NCBI GenBank assembly: GCA_019722365.1
Contig: JADFUC010001627.1
Location: 62,001-126,000 of the forward strand
Source of the DNA: Lithospermum erythrorhizon
Taxonomy: Eukaryota; Streptophyta; Magnoliopsida; Boraginales; Boraginaceae
Direction: 5' to 3'
Length of the DNA: 64,000 bases
How positions within the stretch are numbered: position 1 is the stretch's first letter; every line of letters begins with the position of its first letter. A program made the position numbers and the translations under genes. The notes below the pieces were generated by a model that had not been told where the DNA came from, made no database searches, and saw only the letters and a list, made by a program, of their open reading frames with translations. This document shows, piece by piece, positions 10,929 through 22,030 of the stretch.

Positions 10929-12778
10929 TCCCAAACTACATCTCATGCGGGGTTAAAGGAGCTGATTTTGTTGGAACTTTACTTAGTGTATGCATTGCAA
11001 TTTCTAATGCATATCCTCATAGATTGGCTGGTAGTTTTAAGGTATTCATCATTCATCGAATGCGGGGTTAAAGGAGCTGATTTTGTTGGAACTTTACTTA
11101 GTGTATGCATTGCAATTTCTAATGCATATCCTCATAGATTGGCTGGTAGTTTTAAGGTATTCATCATTGATCGAACCATGTCTAAAAGGTTGGTTTCTCT
11201 TTCTGATACACCGTTATGTTGAGTGTTCAGGAAGTAGGCTATATTATTATACAATGTAGATGTGATTAAATTACTTGGCAAATATTCTACCTCTGATAGA
11301 TGGGAGGTTGATTGTTTTTGTTAATTTAGTTCTCTTTTTGAAGATATTTCAAAGATGTTTTATGCTTCAGATATATGTAACCATATGCAACGTCATCGGT
11401 GAAAGGTTATAAAGTGAGAAACCTCCTCTTGCAAGTGTGTTCATTGGTACAACTCGGTATGTATGGTTTCCCAACAAATACATTTGCCCTATCCTTTGGT
11501 TCAGTGAAGGAAGCGACTTGATCATCTTGCCCGAAAGCATATTTAGCGTGTGTCAAATAGAGATTCAAACTCATCTAACTAAAAATTCTCTTTTCGAATG
11601 TTTTCATGTGTTTTGTCACTTTTGTATTGACTTACAATACATTATGTAAGTTCATTGGTTTCCTCCTTTTTAATAATATTTACGTGCCGAGTTTCCACTT
11701 TTTGTGTCTACGTGTAGACCATTTGACAGCTTGATTACCATAATGATTATGCAATGGCAGCATTCATTTATTGAAATTGAAAAACCATCCAAAGCTAAAT
11801 GTGAAATGAAAGTAATGTTTCTGCTCAAAGCAGGTACAAAGTAAACATTGTTCAAAACAAGATTTAACCCCGTAGGTAATGCTAATTTAGACCACTTGAG
11901 AATGCTACATCAACTTTGATCCGTTTCCGGCCCTTAAGTCCGCCGCTTTCTGGCAAGTCTCTTTGAGGTCTTTTTGTTTCGACAAATGAGTACTTGGTCA
12001 TTATTCTAACACCCAAGTAATAGAGCAAGAAGTTTCTAGGAGTACTTGAAAATACACATGATGAATATTTAAATTAGTTCGTATAGTTCCGTTTCAATGT
12101 CCATTTATCATTTCTCTTGGTATCCTTCTTGGTGCCAGGGTTAGGTTGTTGACTTAATGGCCTTCATTTGTCACTTCCCTTTTGAACTTATGCTTATTTG
12201 GTGATCCTTACCATACGCTCCGATAATAACTTATGGGCGGTGCTTGTTGAAGTCATCGCGAAGTTGTTGAGCAGGTGGGCAACATGAGGGATGATATACG
12301 CCGGCTCACCGAGATAGGCGAGCCAAGTCGTTCAGTATTTTCAACCAGGCCTATCATCTTAATGACATGAGGACTCATAGGTTGTCATTTCTGCTTTACA
12401 ATAAATAGGGAGCCTGGCTTGATTATTTTCTATTTTTAGAATAACTTTCTAGTTTACGTACATCTTGTAGCGTTGACATGTTCGAGCCCGAATATGAAGA
12501 TTCGATTGCATGTTTTCCAACATTAAGCATTGGACGTCAATGCGGATAGAAGAGTTTTCGAGTTATTAGTATTTGAAGTCATTTCAACTAGAATAGAACA
12601 TATGTAAATAAACAACAATTCAGTTTTCAGTTATAAGAATGTTCTAATACAAAATAATAGAACATAAATACTAGTGTTTACAATTCTAAAATGCTAGTAT
12701 AGGGTATCCATATGGTTGTATCGATCAAGCAATAGGTAAATTTGATCTCTGATTATAACTATCTGTCGTTGGCTTTGT
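10929..12778 (-). mobile_element. Copia-B: internally deleted Ty1/copia copy (left part)
   Basis: Homologous to Copia-A but the 3' LTR is joined directly to the integrase region, so RT and RNase H are missing. Readable minus-strand pieces are the integrase block with CGVKGADFVGTL-type antisense similarity to 7170-7200 (10946-11175, tandemly duplicated), the integrase core (about 11340-11560), the protease flank YFVPALSRNITFISHL (in 11670-11855) and the gag leader block shared with 8990-9110 (12550-12680). The copy is interrupted at 12778 by Gypsy-2 and resumes at about 20684. Confidence 0.7.
10946..11175. repeat. 115-bp tandem duplication in Copia-B integrase
   Basis: Units 10946-11060 and 11061-11175 both start TGCGGGGTTAAAGGAGCTG and differ at only about one position before the end of the unit (ATTCATCG versus ATTGATCG). 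The 115-bp period is not a multiple of three, so it also shifts the frame. Near-identity indicates a recent event. Confidence 0.9.
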
Positions 12779-14619
12779 TGTAACGACCCTTTGATGCAGT
12801 TTAAGATCATTAACGGCACAATATGCCGGAGTGACCAATCGATGGATACAATAAAAAATAAAGACCTGAGCATTATCAAAATAAAACTCTCCTTCCATAT
12901 TGGTGTTCCAACAACACATCCAACAAAATAACGAATAGTGATACAAATCCTAAGTCTGACATGGGGAAAGTATGGCAGCCGGACCGTCAGTATAATACAA
13001 CCACATGATCTAAAAATAAATTCGACAACAAAAGAAATAGTGAGGACTTCCCTGTACCACCGCCTCACCTATAGTCTCCACAGCGACTCCATGGCTTGAG
13101 GATCCTCTGACCACCTCAGCAGTGGCTCCTAGAGGCCTAGGCATGGCTTAGCCCGCCCATAGAGAATAGAGAGTCGGCTATTAAGGTGAGTGAATACAAA
13201 TACCTGGGTAAAATATATCATGTTCACATATCACATAGGTTTACATATACGATGTTACATGACATACACATGAGATTATATTCACTAACTAATGCATTCT
13301 TTTGGGAAACTGATCTCGACAAAAGTATCAAGTAGGGAATCCACACTCCACAGATAATGCATATGAGAATCCACCTCCAAATAAATATACACATGTAGGA
13401 ATCCGCTCAAATAATACACATATGAGGAATCCGTCTCTTGAATAATCGAGATGAGGCCTCCTTTCAGATTCTCACACTACGAGGCTACACGCAAGTATGC
13501 TGAGCCTCCCGATCACATAATATGCACCTTGCACTAGTCTACATTCAGGTCACCGCGCTTTATAAATAACACATAAAGCGATCAAGCGCGTAGCACGATA
13601 TAGCACACCTTGTGCTGACCACCCATGACCTTTTGACCACACCTGTTCATAATATGAATCATACCCAAACTATCTCATAATGCTCATAATCTCGAATTAT
13701 CTCGTAATGTATTCGAATCTCATTTATTTCACAACATGTAAATCATAATTTCACATAATGCATCGATCCTTAGTCACACAATGCACTGTCGGAATAGTCT
13801 CAAACAACACATAGAAAAGGTATAACAACATGATATATATGAAAGGTCCCGTACATTGAAGTTTGTACTTTCCTTGCTCGAGCCCACGAAAGTAGTAATG
13901 ATGGCTCTATGGAGTCTCGTGCTAGATCCGAACTCGACTCCTATTCAAAGAAATTATACGTTTCATAATAACTTCATAACATCTATATAAACCTCAATTG
14001 TATGCCGTCTGGGTTCAAATTTACAACTCTTAGCAATGCATCCTATTTCAGGATTAATCATCCACTCCGACTAATGAATTCCATTTAATATTCTAAAATT
14101 CTTCTTCATTATTTAGAGTTAATCTAAGAAAAGTCAACAAAGTCAACCTCAGCTTACCCGCTTTCTAGCACAATAATCACTCAATTGCACCTCTGATCCC
14201 TAAACTAGCTTAGATAACATTTATACCATAGCTAAAGTCAAGATCTAAAGTCCAACCTGAAATTAGTATATAGAAAAGTCAGCTAGAAACTTTAAATGAT
14301 GAGATTTGAAGATTAAAACTCATACCTTTGATAATATGGAATTCAGAACAAGGTTGTAAGTTAGATTCTAGTTTGCCAAGAAAAAGAAAAAAAATTTCAA
14401 AGTGTGGAGAGGAAGGTTCGGCCATGTAAGGAAAAAATTTTGTTTGTGGGATGATGATCTGTGGAATTGGGTGGGAAGTGGGACCCTCAAGGTGATTTGG
14501 TGCCGTTTGGTTGGCAATTTAAACTTCTCTTCTGGTTTACGACCTAGTCGAACACGAGTGCATTAAATTCATCATAATTATCATTCAAAGAAAAATGCTT
14601 ATACGAACGGGTTATTTCA
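12779..14619 (-). repeat. Left (3') LTR of Gypsy-2
   Basis: Plus-strand ends are TGTAACGACC and GGGTTATTTCA, the reverse complement of the solo LTR termini at 3842-6469. It is preceded by TTTGT (12774-12778) and followed by TTTGT (14620-14624). It contains a roughly 30-bp tandem repeat at 13337-13456, each unit with GAATCC and a CATATGAG-like core. A small open stretch at 12694-13068 is not a gene. Confidence 0.85.
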
Positions 14620-16050
14620 TTTGTACCTAAGAGGGCTTGACTGGCTAGCTTAGTAGGAAGAGGAGCCGTTAGTGTCAAGCGGCTTAATTACTCACCATCT
14701 AAGCCCGTACCCAAAACACTTACTGACCTCATATTGAATTCATATACTCACGGATATTATGGTACAAAGTTTAGAACTAACATACGCTTGAAAAGATGTG
14801 AATGTTGACTTGAGCATCCTCCTCTCTGGCTCCATTCTTCCTCATAGATTGGTTTCTTACTTGGCTCATAATACAACTTTATTTATGCTTTCTTCTGGGT
14901 TTCCTCTGTGCCAAGGTCCTCCCAAGCTCAGCTTTAGTTTGTGACTCTAAAATATAAACATGACCATGGAAGACATTATGAATTCTTTCCAATCTTTAGA
15001 GTAACGCCAAGAAAAATCACTTGCTTGGACAGCTACGCTTGCAGTCCATCTGAAGACAAATATATAAATTGGACTCAACTTCCATCTCTTGGAATCTATT
15101 TTTCAGGGATAAAATCTTTTCATAACCATTTCAGGTTAATCCACCAGCTGACGATGTACATACACATGCATCTATCTGCTTGCTTCGAATTATTCATGTC
15201 ATTTCATTCTCATGACTGGGCATTTTTTCTATCTATACTTCGTTCCAACAAGCTGAGTCCTACTGCATTCATTTCAAATGGTACCATCCAATCTTTGGCG
15301 TGGAAACTATTGTGCAGCTTTCCTTTGATTCATCAGTTCCAGAAAATTCAACACAGGCCATGGCTTATGTCGATGTTTGAATTGTTCTCTCATTTTATTA
15401 GTTGTGGATGAAATGATGTACTTTCAGGTGACCCTCGTCCCCATCGACGAAATCTTTCCAAAATCTGGAAGTGAACTTGCGTAAATCATTTAATGGATAC
15501 CGGCGCTCCATGTAATCCTTTGTTTGATCCATACAACTTCATAACACTGGGGACAAATGATGTCGATTTAATTAGTAGAAAATGAAGTGATTTCGACTGA
15601 TCTATCTCTCGCCCAAATGCCGTCATTCTTTCTCAATGTCCTTGGAAGTCAAAACAAAAGTCCATCGTAATATGCTCCCAGGTCCACTCTACGGAATAGG
15701 AAGAGTTCAGCCATTGAATATCGGTGTTCTAACCTGTGGTGAGACATTTGATACAAATTAAATTTCCCTCTTGTGTTGGGCACTTTAACTCTTAGAGTAC
15801 CATGCATGCGGATGCATACTATGTAGACATTTATAGGTGGTCAAATCTTTTCAACTCCAGGAGAATAAAGTCTGAATAATACATTGTGAACTCATAGTCT
15901 CTCGCCTAAAATCGATCTATTTCCCGACTTTTCAGCTTCTCCAATTATTTTTGCAATTTCGTCTTTTGTTGTCTATGATGTTCGATCAAAAGAACCGGTG
16001 AACTCTTATACATTGCCAGCGACGCCCTTGACTCGATCGAAATTAACATA
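14620..16050 (-). pseudogene. Gypsy-2 integrase and chromodomain-like remnant
   Basis: Parallel to Gypsy-3 at 59640-60890. The integrase end is readable at about 15330-15240 as DWMVPFEMN, corresponding to the conserved GMAPFEALYG. The H2C2 zinc-binding part falls at about 15720-15860. Left of about 14960 lies the C-terminal tail, the position where Gypsy-3 shows a W..EATWE-like chromodomain end. Stops and indels throughout. A 156-codon open stretch on the plus strand (14941-15411) is antisense and not a gene. Confidence 0.65.
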
Positions 16051-17640
16051 GGGTTTGTAAAGCTCCTTAATCTTCCCACTTACATTTCGATCGCCAGCCT
16101 TGCATTCGCTTCAGGATGATACTCAATGAAACATCATAATCGACTGATAAACTCCATCCCTTTCTTTGCAAGTTAAAGTCTCTTTCTTGTGAGTATTTCA
16201 AACTTTGGTGGTAAGAATTTTGCGAGTCACGGCGTACAAATAATGCCTCAATGAATCTTAAAGTCTGTGAACCACCGATTCGCATTTGGTTCCAAGTCGT
16301 GCGTCGGATAGTTTTTCTCTCCATGATTTCTCGGTATGTCGCGATGCATGCGTTACCACGCACCATGTTAAGTTCCTTCAAACCCGATGTATTGGCGTCG
16401 CTATACACGACATAGCCATCTGTCTTGGCCAGACGTCTTGGCCTTTGATAGTCAATTTCTCTTTCAACTCATTAGGCTTACCGTTCACACTCCTCGCTCC
16501 AAACAAATGGAACTCCTTTCGGTCAACTGGTCGTGGGTGTGCTTGATAATTGAAGTCTTGTATAAAATCTCGATAGTATCGCTAGACCGAACCGTATTTC
16601 GATGCTTATTTAGTGGGTTGTTCCCAATTCATACTGACTTCAACTTTTGAGATCAACACTTATACCCTCTCACAGAAATCATGGCGGAAGCTGCACTTTT
16701 CTCGGCAAATTCCGCAACTTGGAAAATTTAGCATACAATTCATTTTTTCCTCAAAGTCAACACAATTCTCAAATGTTCTTCATGCTCTCCTCACTACAGG
16801 GAATATATCAAAATATGAGTCAATGAACACCACCACAAATTTATCCAAGTAAGAGCCGGAACACCCGATTCATAAGGTCCATAAACTGTGCCCGGGGCAT
16901 TAAATCGACTAAGCGGCATTACCAAAACATAGTGCCCATATCTTCATTCTAAATGCCGACTTGGTACATCATCCTCCTTAATCCTCAAGCGATGGTACTT
17001 TGACCTCAAGTCAATCTTAGAAAATACCTGAGGCATCCTTGATTGATCAAATAGATCGCCGATTCTGAAAGCGATGGATATCGATTCTTAATTGTTACTT
17101 TGTTCAAGCGTCTATAATCGATACACAACCTCAAAGATCCATTCTTCTTCTTGACAAATAACCTTTGAGTACCCCAGGTGAACTACTTGGTCAAATGAAT
17201 CCCTTATCCAACAATTCACGCGAATTGCGTTTCAACTCCAGCAGGAGCCGTTCTAGGTGCCAAAAATCGAATTAGTACCGAGGAATTAATTCTGGAAAAC
17301 TCCACCTCTTGCAGGGAGGAAGTCCAGAGCAACTCCTCGGAAACATCAACATACTCTCTCACAACATACACTCCCTCGAGATCAACCTTCTCACTTGCTT
17401 GTGTAAATGACATGAGCAAGATAAGCAGAAACGCGTCGGCTTACCGGCATCTTATGAGAAGAAGAATATTTCTATCACCTAGGAAGAAGATCTTAGATTT
17501 ACCGAGGACTAGATATTTCAATCTTCTTAAGATGACAATCTATCACCATGATGTCTCTGACGATCCATTCCACGGAATAAGGTCAAAAATCACTCGTCTC
17601 AGGTAATAAATCTATCTCCAACATTAGTTTTGATACTTAT
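16051..17640 (-). pseudogene. Gypsy-2 protease, RT and RNase H remnant
   Basis: RNase H: 113 codons open at 16067-16408, starting MYSDA (the conserved YSDAS with the first catalytic Asp) and ending SLKYSQERDFNLQRKGWS, matching the gypsy pattern HKSLKY.F....LN.RQ.RW. RT N-terminus: 67 codons at 17216-17419 with YVVREYVDV and LQEVEFS, matching the D.Y.DVFPEELPGLPP.REVEF linker that precedes gypsy RT. Protease end: GMDRQRHHG at about 17570 corresponds to GMDWL..HHA. The FIDD region is not legible. Confidence 0.75.
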
Positions 17641-19050
17641 AGGGCAATTTCTAAGTACCCCGTCGATCTTAACGGACTTTCCACCGGAGTTAGAATTAGA
17701 AGTGGTCTAGCAAAAAATTTCACGAGTTTGAGAATCTGGGAAAATTTCGAGGAATATGAAGGAATGAGTAGATCGAGGAATCAAAGCAGACTTTGCTTCA
17801 ACCCACATAAATTTAAAGTACACAGCTGACCACGTTGGGAATCTGAGCTTCTATTTGAGTAGCGCAAATACACGCACGACTAGTTCGGCGCCATCACGGT
17901 AGTCAGCGACACTACTTACTTTTATTCTCCCGACTCCATGCCCCAAAGCTTCTCTACCCTTTTAGATAAGCCTCAAAATGCTCTGCTTGGAGGAAATGTG
18001 CTACTCCGCTAACTGCACTCATCTCACAGGGACAATCGGTTCTGATAATGTGCCACTTCACAGCGACATCGATAGCGGACCCTGACCACGTCTCATTCCG
18101 CTGACTCGACCGGTTTACCACAACGAAAAAGACCATGGTCACTCTGCCTCACGATAACCTCTGGTCCAGGACCCGATGAAAAGGCACAGGCATAGAAAAA
18201 AGTAGTCTTGTATCGAATTAGTAAAGAGGCAGGCTACGTAGCGGCCGTCTTTGTGATGAGAACGTCCACGAGGCAGGCTCGGCGCCCATCTTGGGCGTCA
18301 TCTTCCTCTTTTCTCCCATGGCTGGACAACTCGGCCAAATCCATCTACACTGTGGCGTCATTATTTAGTTCATGGAAAGTTGTATAATTCTTGGTAATGA
18401 CACAGTGCGGATCTCGATTCATTCCGTCCACTGAACCTCGATCACTTTTCCGTCGTTAAGTTCACCTCGGTAAACGGCGAGAGATCAGATATCTTTCGTA
18501 GTAAACATACTTACGCCCCCGCACTTAAATTTGGATCAATTCTCTCTAGGCGACATATGCGCTTTAAGACAAAAGCTCCCTAAAATAATTCCACGAACTA
18601 ATCACCCAACTAGCGGTGTCCGTAACCGCAATCAAAGATCGGTGTACATTCTCCATAATCTCGAGCTCCACCGTGTAATGCATGAGCTGCGAATATGGTC
18701 CTCAATGCCCATTAACTCCATGGGCTCAAATATACTCTCGAGTCTCGAATGAACTCACAGTGCTGGATAGGAGAATCGGCTCCGGCAAACTTCGGCGGGT
18801 CCCGCTTGACGGTCAAATAACACTACGTGACTCGGCTACATCCCGGCAGGCTGATTCTACCGATCTCGGCAATGCTTGCGAGTCACATTGGCCCGACCTT
18901 AGGCTGTCATTATCCACAATACTCTCCACATTTTCTGCGACTCTGGCGCCCCTCCCACCACCTGGCACCTCACCGCGGCTCCTGACGCCCGCTTGCTGCG
19001 CACAGCGGCACCTACCGAAGCAGACCTACGTGGTGGCCTCCCGGCAGCTA
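17641..19050 (-). pseudogene. Gypsy-2 gag remnant
   Basis: Mirrors the Gypsy-3 gag. At 18700-18760 the sequence reads (minus) EPMELMGIE-like, equal to EPMGIE in Gypsy-3 near 63890. The zinc-knuckle region is around 18050-18130 but its cysteines are not in one frame. The N-terminal part at 18899-19111 is rich in Arg, Gly and Ala, as in gypsy gag starts. GC content is higher than in the surroundings. Confidence 0.55.
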
Positions 19051-19099
19051 TAAAATAACAAAAGAAAGGAAGGATCGAGATAGGCCTCCACTCCCACGA

Positions 19100-20678
19100 G
19101 ATAATACACATATGAGGAATCTTCCAAATAATCGAGATGAGGCCTCACTCCATCCTCCCGGCCGAGGCTACTTCAATGTGCATATCACACCCGAGCCTCC
19201 AGAATCACGGGGCTACCCACCTGATATGCACACCTTTAATCTCGGTCGAGGTCACCACCTGCGCAAATAACACATAAGCGATCAAGCACATCGCTGACCA
19301 CACACCTGCGTACGCAGCCACCTGACACACGGCCACACACACAATTTCATAATATGAATCGCATACCCAAAACTATCTCGTAATGTAACTCATAATCTGA
19401 TATCATATGTCAATCAAAGTCTCATTTATTTCATAACATCGTCATAATCGCCAATTTCACATAATATCAATCTTAGTCACCTTGATACACATGTCGAGAA
19501 TAGTCTCCAAACAACACATGAAAAATATATAACATGATATATATATATGAAAGGTCCCATTGAATTTGTACTCTTTCGAGCCCAAAGTAGTAATGATAGC
19601 TCTATGGAATCTCGTGCTAGATCAGGGCTCGGCTCTGACTTCAGAAATTATACATTATAGCACATTCATAATAACTTCACTTAACATCTATATAAACCTC
19701 ACAGTGTTATGCAGTCTCATGATTCAAATTTACAACTCTTGGCAATCATCCTATTTCAAGATTGATGCTTACCTTCCTAATATTCAGCGTACTATATTGT
19801 CGCCAACCGTACAAAATCTCAATATTCTTCATCACTTATTACCCCAATGATAACTTATCTTAAGCACATTAATCGATCAATGATCGATTGTTAATTAATC
19901 CATTAAACACAACCTCCAGTTGAGCAGTATTTAAATGCTATCACCGAGAACTTTTCACGACTTTCTCAATCCAATCTCTGTCATCACATCGAACCAACCA
20001 AATTTCCATTCCAAAATAACTATATTAAAGTCTTCTTATCGTATTCTGTTAGAGTTAATCCCAGAAAAAGTCAACAAAGTCAACCCTCGACTTACCCACT
20101 TTCCCCCAATAATCACTCAAAATCACCTCACAATCCTAAACTAAACTTAAGATAACATTTATATCTGTAATAAAGTGAGATCTGAAAGTCGGCGAAAAGT
20201 CGGAAACTATATAGAAAGTCAACTCAAGCTTTAAATGATGGTTGAGAATTAAAACATATCCTTTGATAACCTTAAGATAGAACAGATTATGAAGTTAGAT
20301 TCCACAAGATTTGCCAAGAAAAGAAAAAAAATTTCAAAGGGGAGTGTGGAGAGGGGAAAGGATTCGGCCATAGCAAGGGAAAAAAGAAAGAAATTTTGTT
20401 TGTTTGTGATAAGGATGATGATAGGTCTGTTAGTGGAGGTGGGTGGGAAGTGGGACTACTCCAGAGTGGGTTGAGTGCCGTTTGGTTAAGTAAATTTGGC
20501 TTACTATTACCGGTTTACCAACCTAATTCGAACACGAGTCATTAAAATTGTCATAAAATATATTATCGCTTTCGACCCATATTATCATTACTCATTAAAA
20601 TTTTAACTAACGCAAAGCACTCAGCAGACGCTAAAAGAATAGCGTTAAGAAAAATACTTATACGGGCAGGTTATTTCA
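19100..20678 (-). repeat. Right (5') LTR of Gypsy-2, truncated
   Basis: Aligns with 13415-14619 of the left LTR: both share ATAATACACATATGAGGAAT, the 'AAAGGTCCC' block, the AATCTCGTGCTAGATC block and the GTTATTTCA end. It lacks the first about 640 bp of the left LTR, the part adjoining the primer-binding site. TTTGT (20679-20683) follows. Confidence 0.8.
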
Positions 20679-20683
20679 TTTGT

Positions 20684-21400
20684 ACCTAAGGGCTTGACTA
20701 GGCTTGGTAGGAAGAAGAAGAAGAGCTGGTTAATTAATGTGGCTTATTAAAGCTCCATTAATGGGGTAATTAAGACTATCATTACGACCCAACAATGAAG
20801 AGCCCTAATCATAAATCGAGAGTAAAATGAGCCGTGAGCTAGACCAAAGTAACCGTTCGAGCAACTATAAAAGGTAAACGCGAGACCAAATCAAGTTGTT
20901 CACTTTGATACCAAATACTCTTTCAACTGCGAAACTAAACTCTTTCGATCCGTTCTTGACTTGATCGTCGAATTATTTCGACGAGCAACCAGCCACTTAT
21001 TTGCAAGCGTTTATTTGGGAACAAAGGCGTATCAAAGCTCGACTTGGAGGATTTGTGATCGACCCGCTCTTGGTGAACTAGATCATTACCTACTTTAGAG
21101 TTTGTTGAGACAATATTACTTAAATTAATTTTGGAATTAGTTATATTTAGTAACACTTATGATTATGCTAAGACATATATTTAATCAAGCCAAACTTATA
21201 TCACATCAATCATAAGACCAAATATAACACGTGAGATACATGATACGACTTATGAAGGAAAATACAAAATCTAGACTAGTTCTTAACTAAATCATTTTAT
21301 AACTATTTTTCATTTTTCTGCCTGATTTCTCTAGTGGGTTTCCATCTTTTAATTAATTACATTTATAACTAAATGATAATTAATCTATAGGTCATTCATT
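20684..21400 (-). mobile_element. Copia-B 5' region resumed after Gypsy-2
   Basis: CTTTGATACCAAA at about 20905-20917 reads on the minus strand as TTTGGTATCAAAG, similar to the initiator-tRNA primer-binding site of copia elements. The block at 21092-21380 is homologous to 9444-9720 next to Copia-A. No reading frame. Confidence 0.5.
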
Positions 21401-21591
21401 TAGTCAAGTGGAATATTGTTGGAAATCACTTAACAAAGTCAATTCTTGACTTTCTATATGGTAATCAACTACTAAAAAGAATTTAACAATACGCCGTAAC
21501 TCTGCGTCCCAAACTAATTCCCAATTATGTCTAACGTGATTTATAAAATAATCACAAAAATTATAGTAAACCAGCTTCAGAGCCCGTCTAA

Positions 21592-22030
21592 ATGACCTTC
21601 TTTCAACTTTCTTTCAAAATGGTTTTGCATGTAGTAGATGACGTAAAGGATAATATAATAATGGCACAAAGACTTACCCATACTATTATAAACTCCAAAA
21701 TAACTAAAACTGGTTTAGCGGCAATTAAAATCGACATGAGTAAAGCTTTTGATAGAATTAGATGGGATTTCATCATAGCCACTCTCCGTAAATTAAATTT
21801 TCCTGATAATTGGATCCAACTTATTACTAATTGTATTACTACAACACAATACTCACTTTTAATTAATGGATCAAACTTATTACTAATTGTATTACTACAA
21901 TACAACTCATTTTGAATTAATGGCCATACTACCGAACCCTTTAAACTAACTTGTGGTCTTCTTGAAGCGAGGGGGCCAGCTATCTCCGATCCTTTTTGCT
22001 CTTTGCTCGGAAGCCACCTCCGGCGTCACA
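21592..22030 (+). pseudogene. LINE (non-LTR) reverse transcriptase fragment
   Basis: A 107-codon open stretch (21592-21915) contains DNIIMAQRLTHTI, GLAAIKIDMSKAFDRI and RWDFIIATLRKLNFP. These are typical of plant LINE RTs: the KIDMSKAFDR block holds the first catalytic Asp. The segment continues after a frameshift as TTEPFKLTCGL and then a damaged GLRQGDPLSP-like stretch to about 22000. The YADD box and the rest of the element are absent, so this is a short internal piece. A 56-bp tandem duplication (21819-21929) breaks the frame. Confidence 0.85.

Larger units (their letters stand above)
12779..20678 (-). mobile_element. Gypsy-2: degenerate Ty3/gypsy element with chromodomain-like tail
   Basis: About 7.9 kb, minus strand, inserted in Copia-B. 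Right-to-left order is a truncated 5' LTR (20678-about 19100), gag, protease, RT, RNase H, integrase, a chromodomain-like tail (about 14800-14960) and the 3' LTR. Integrase after RNase H is the Ty3/gypsy order. The internal region runs parallel to Gypsy-3 (59446-64000) over its whole length, including non-coding parts, so they are the same family. TTTGT occurs before the left LTR and directly after both LTRs. All frames are broken. Confidence 0.85.

Noticed and set aside
14941..15411. 156-codon plus-strand ORF
   Set aside because: Antisense to the Gypsy-2 integrase remnant; no recognisable protein content.
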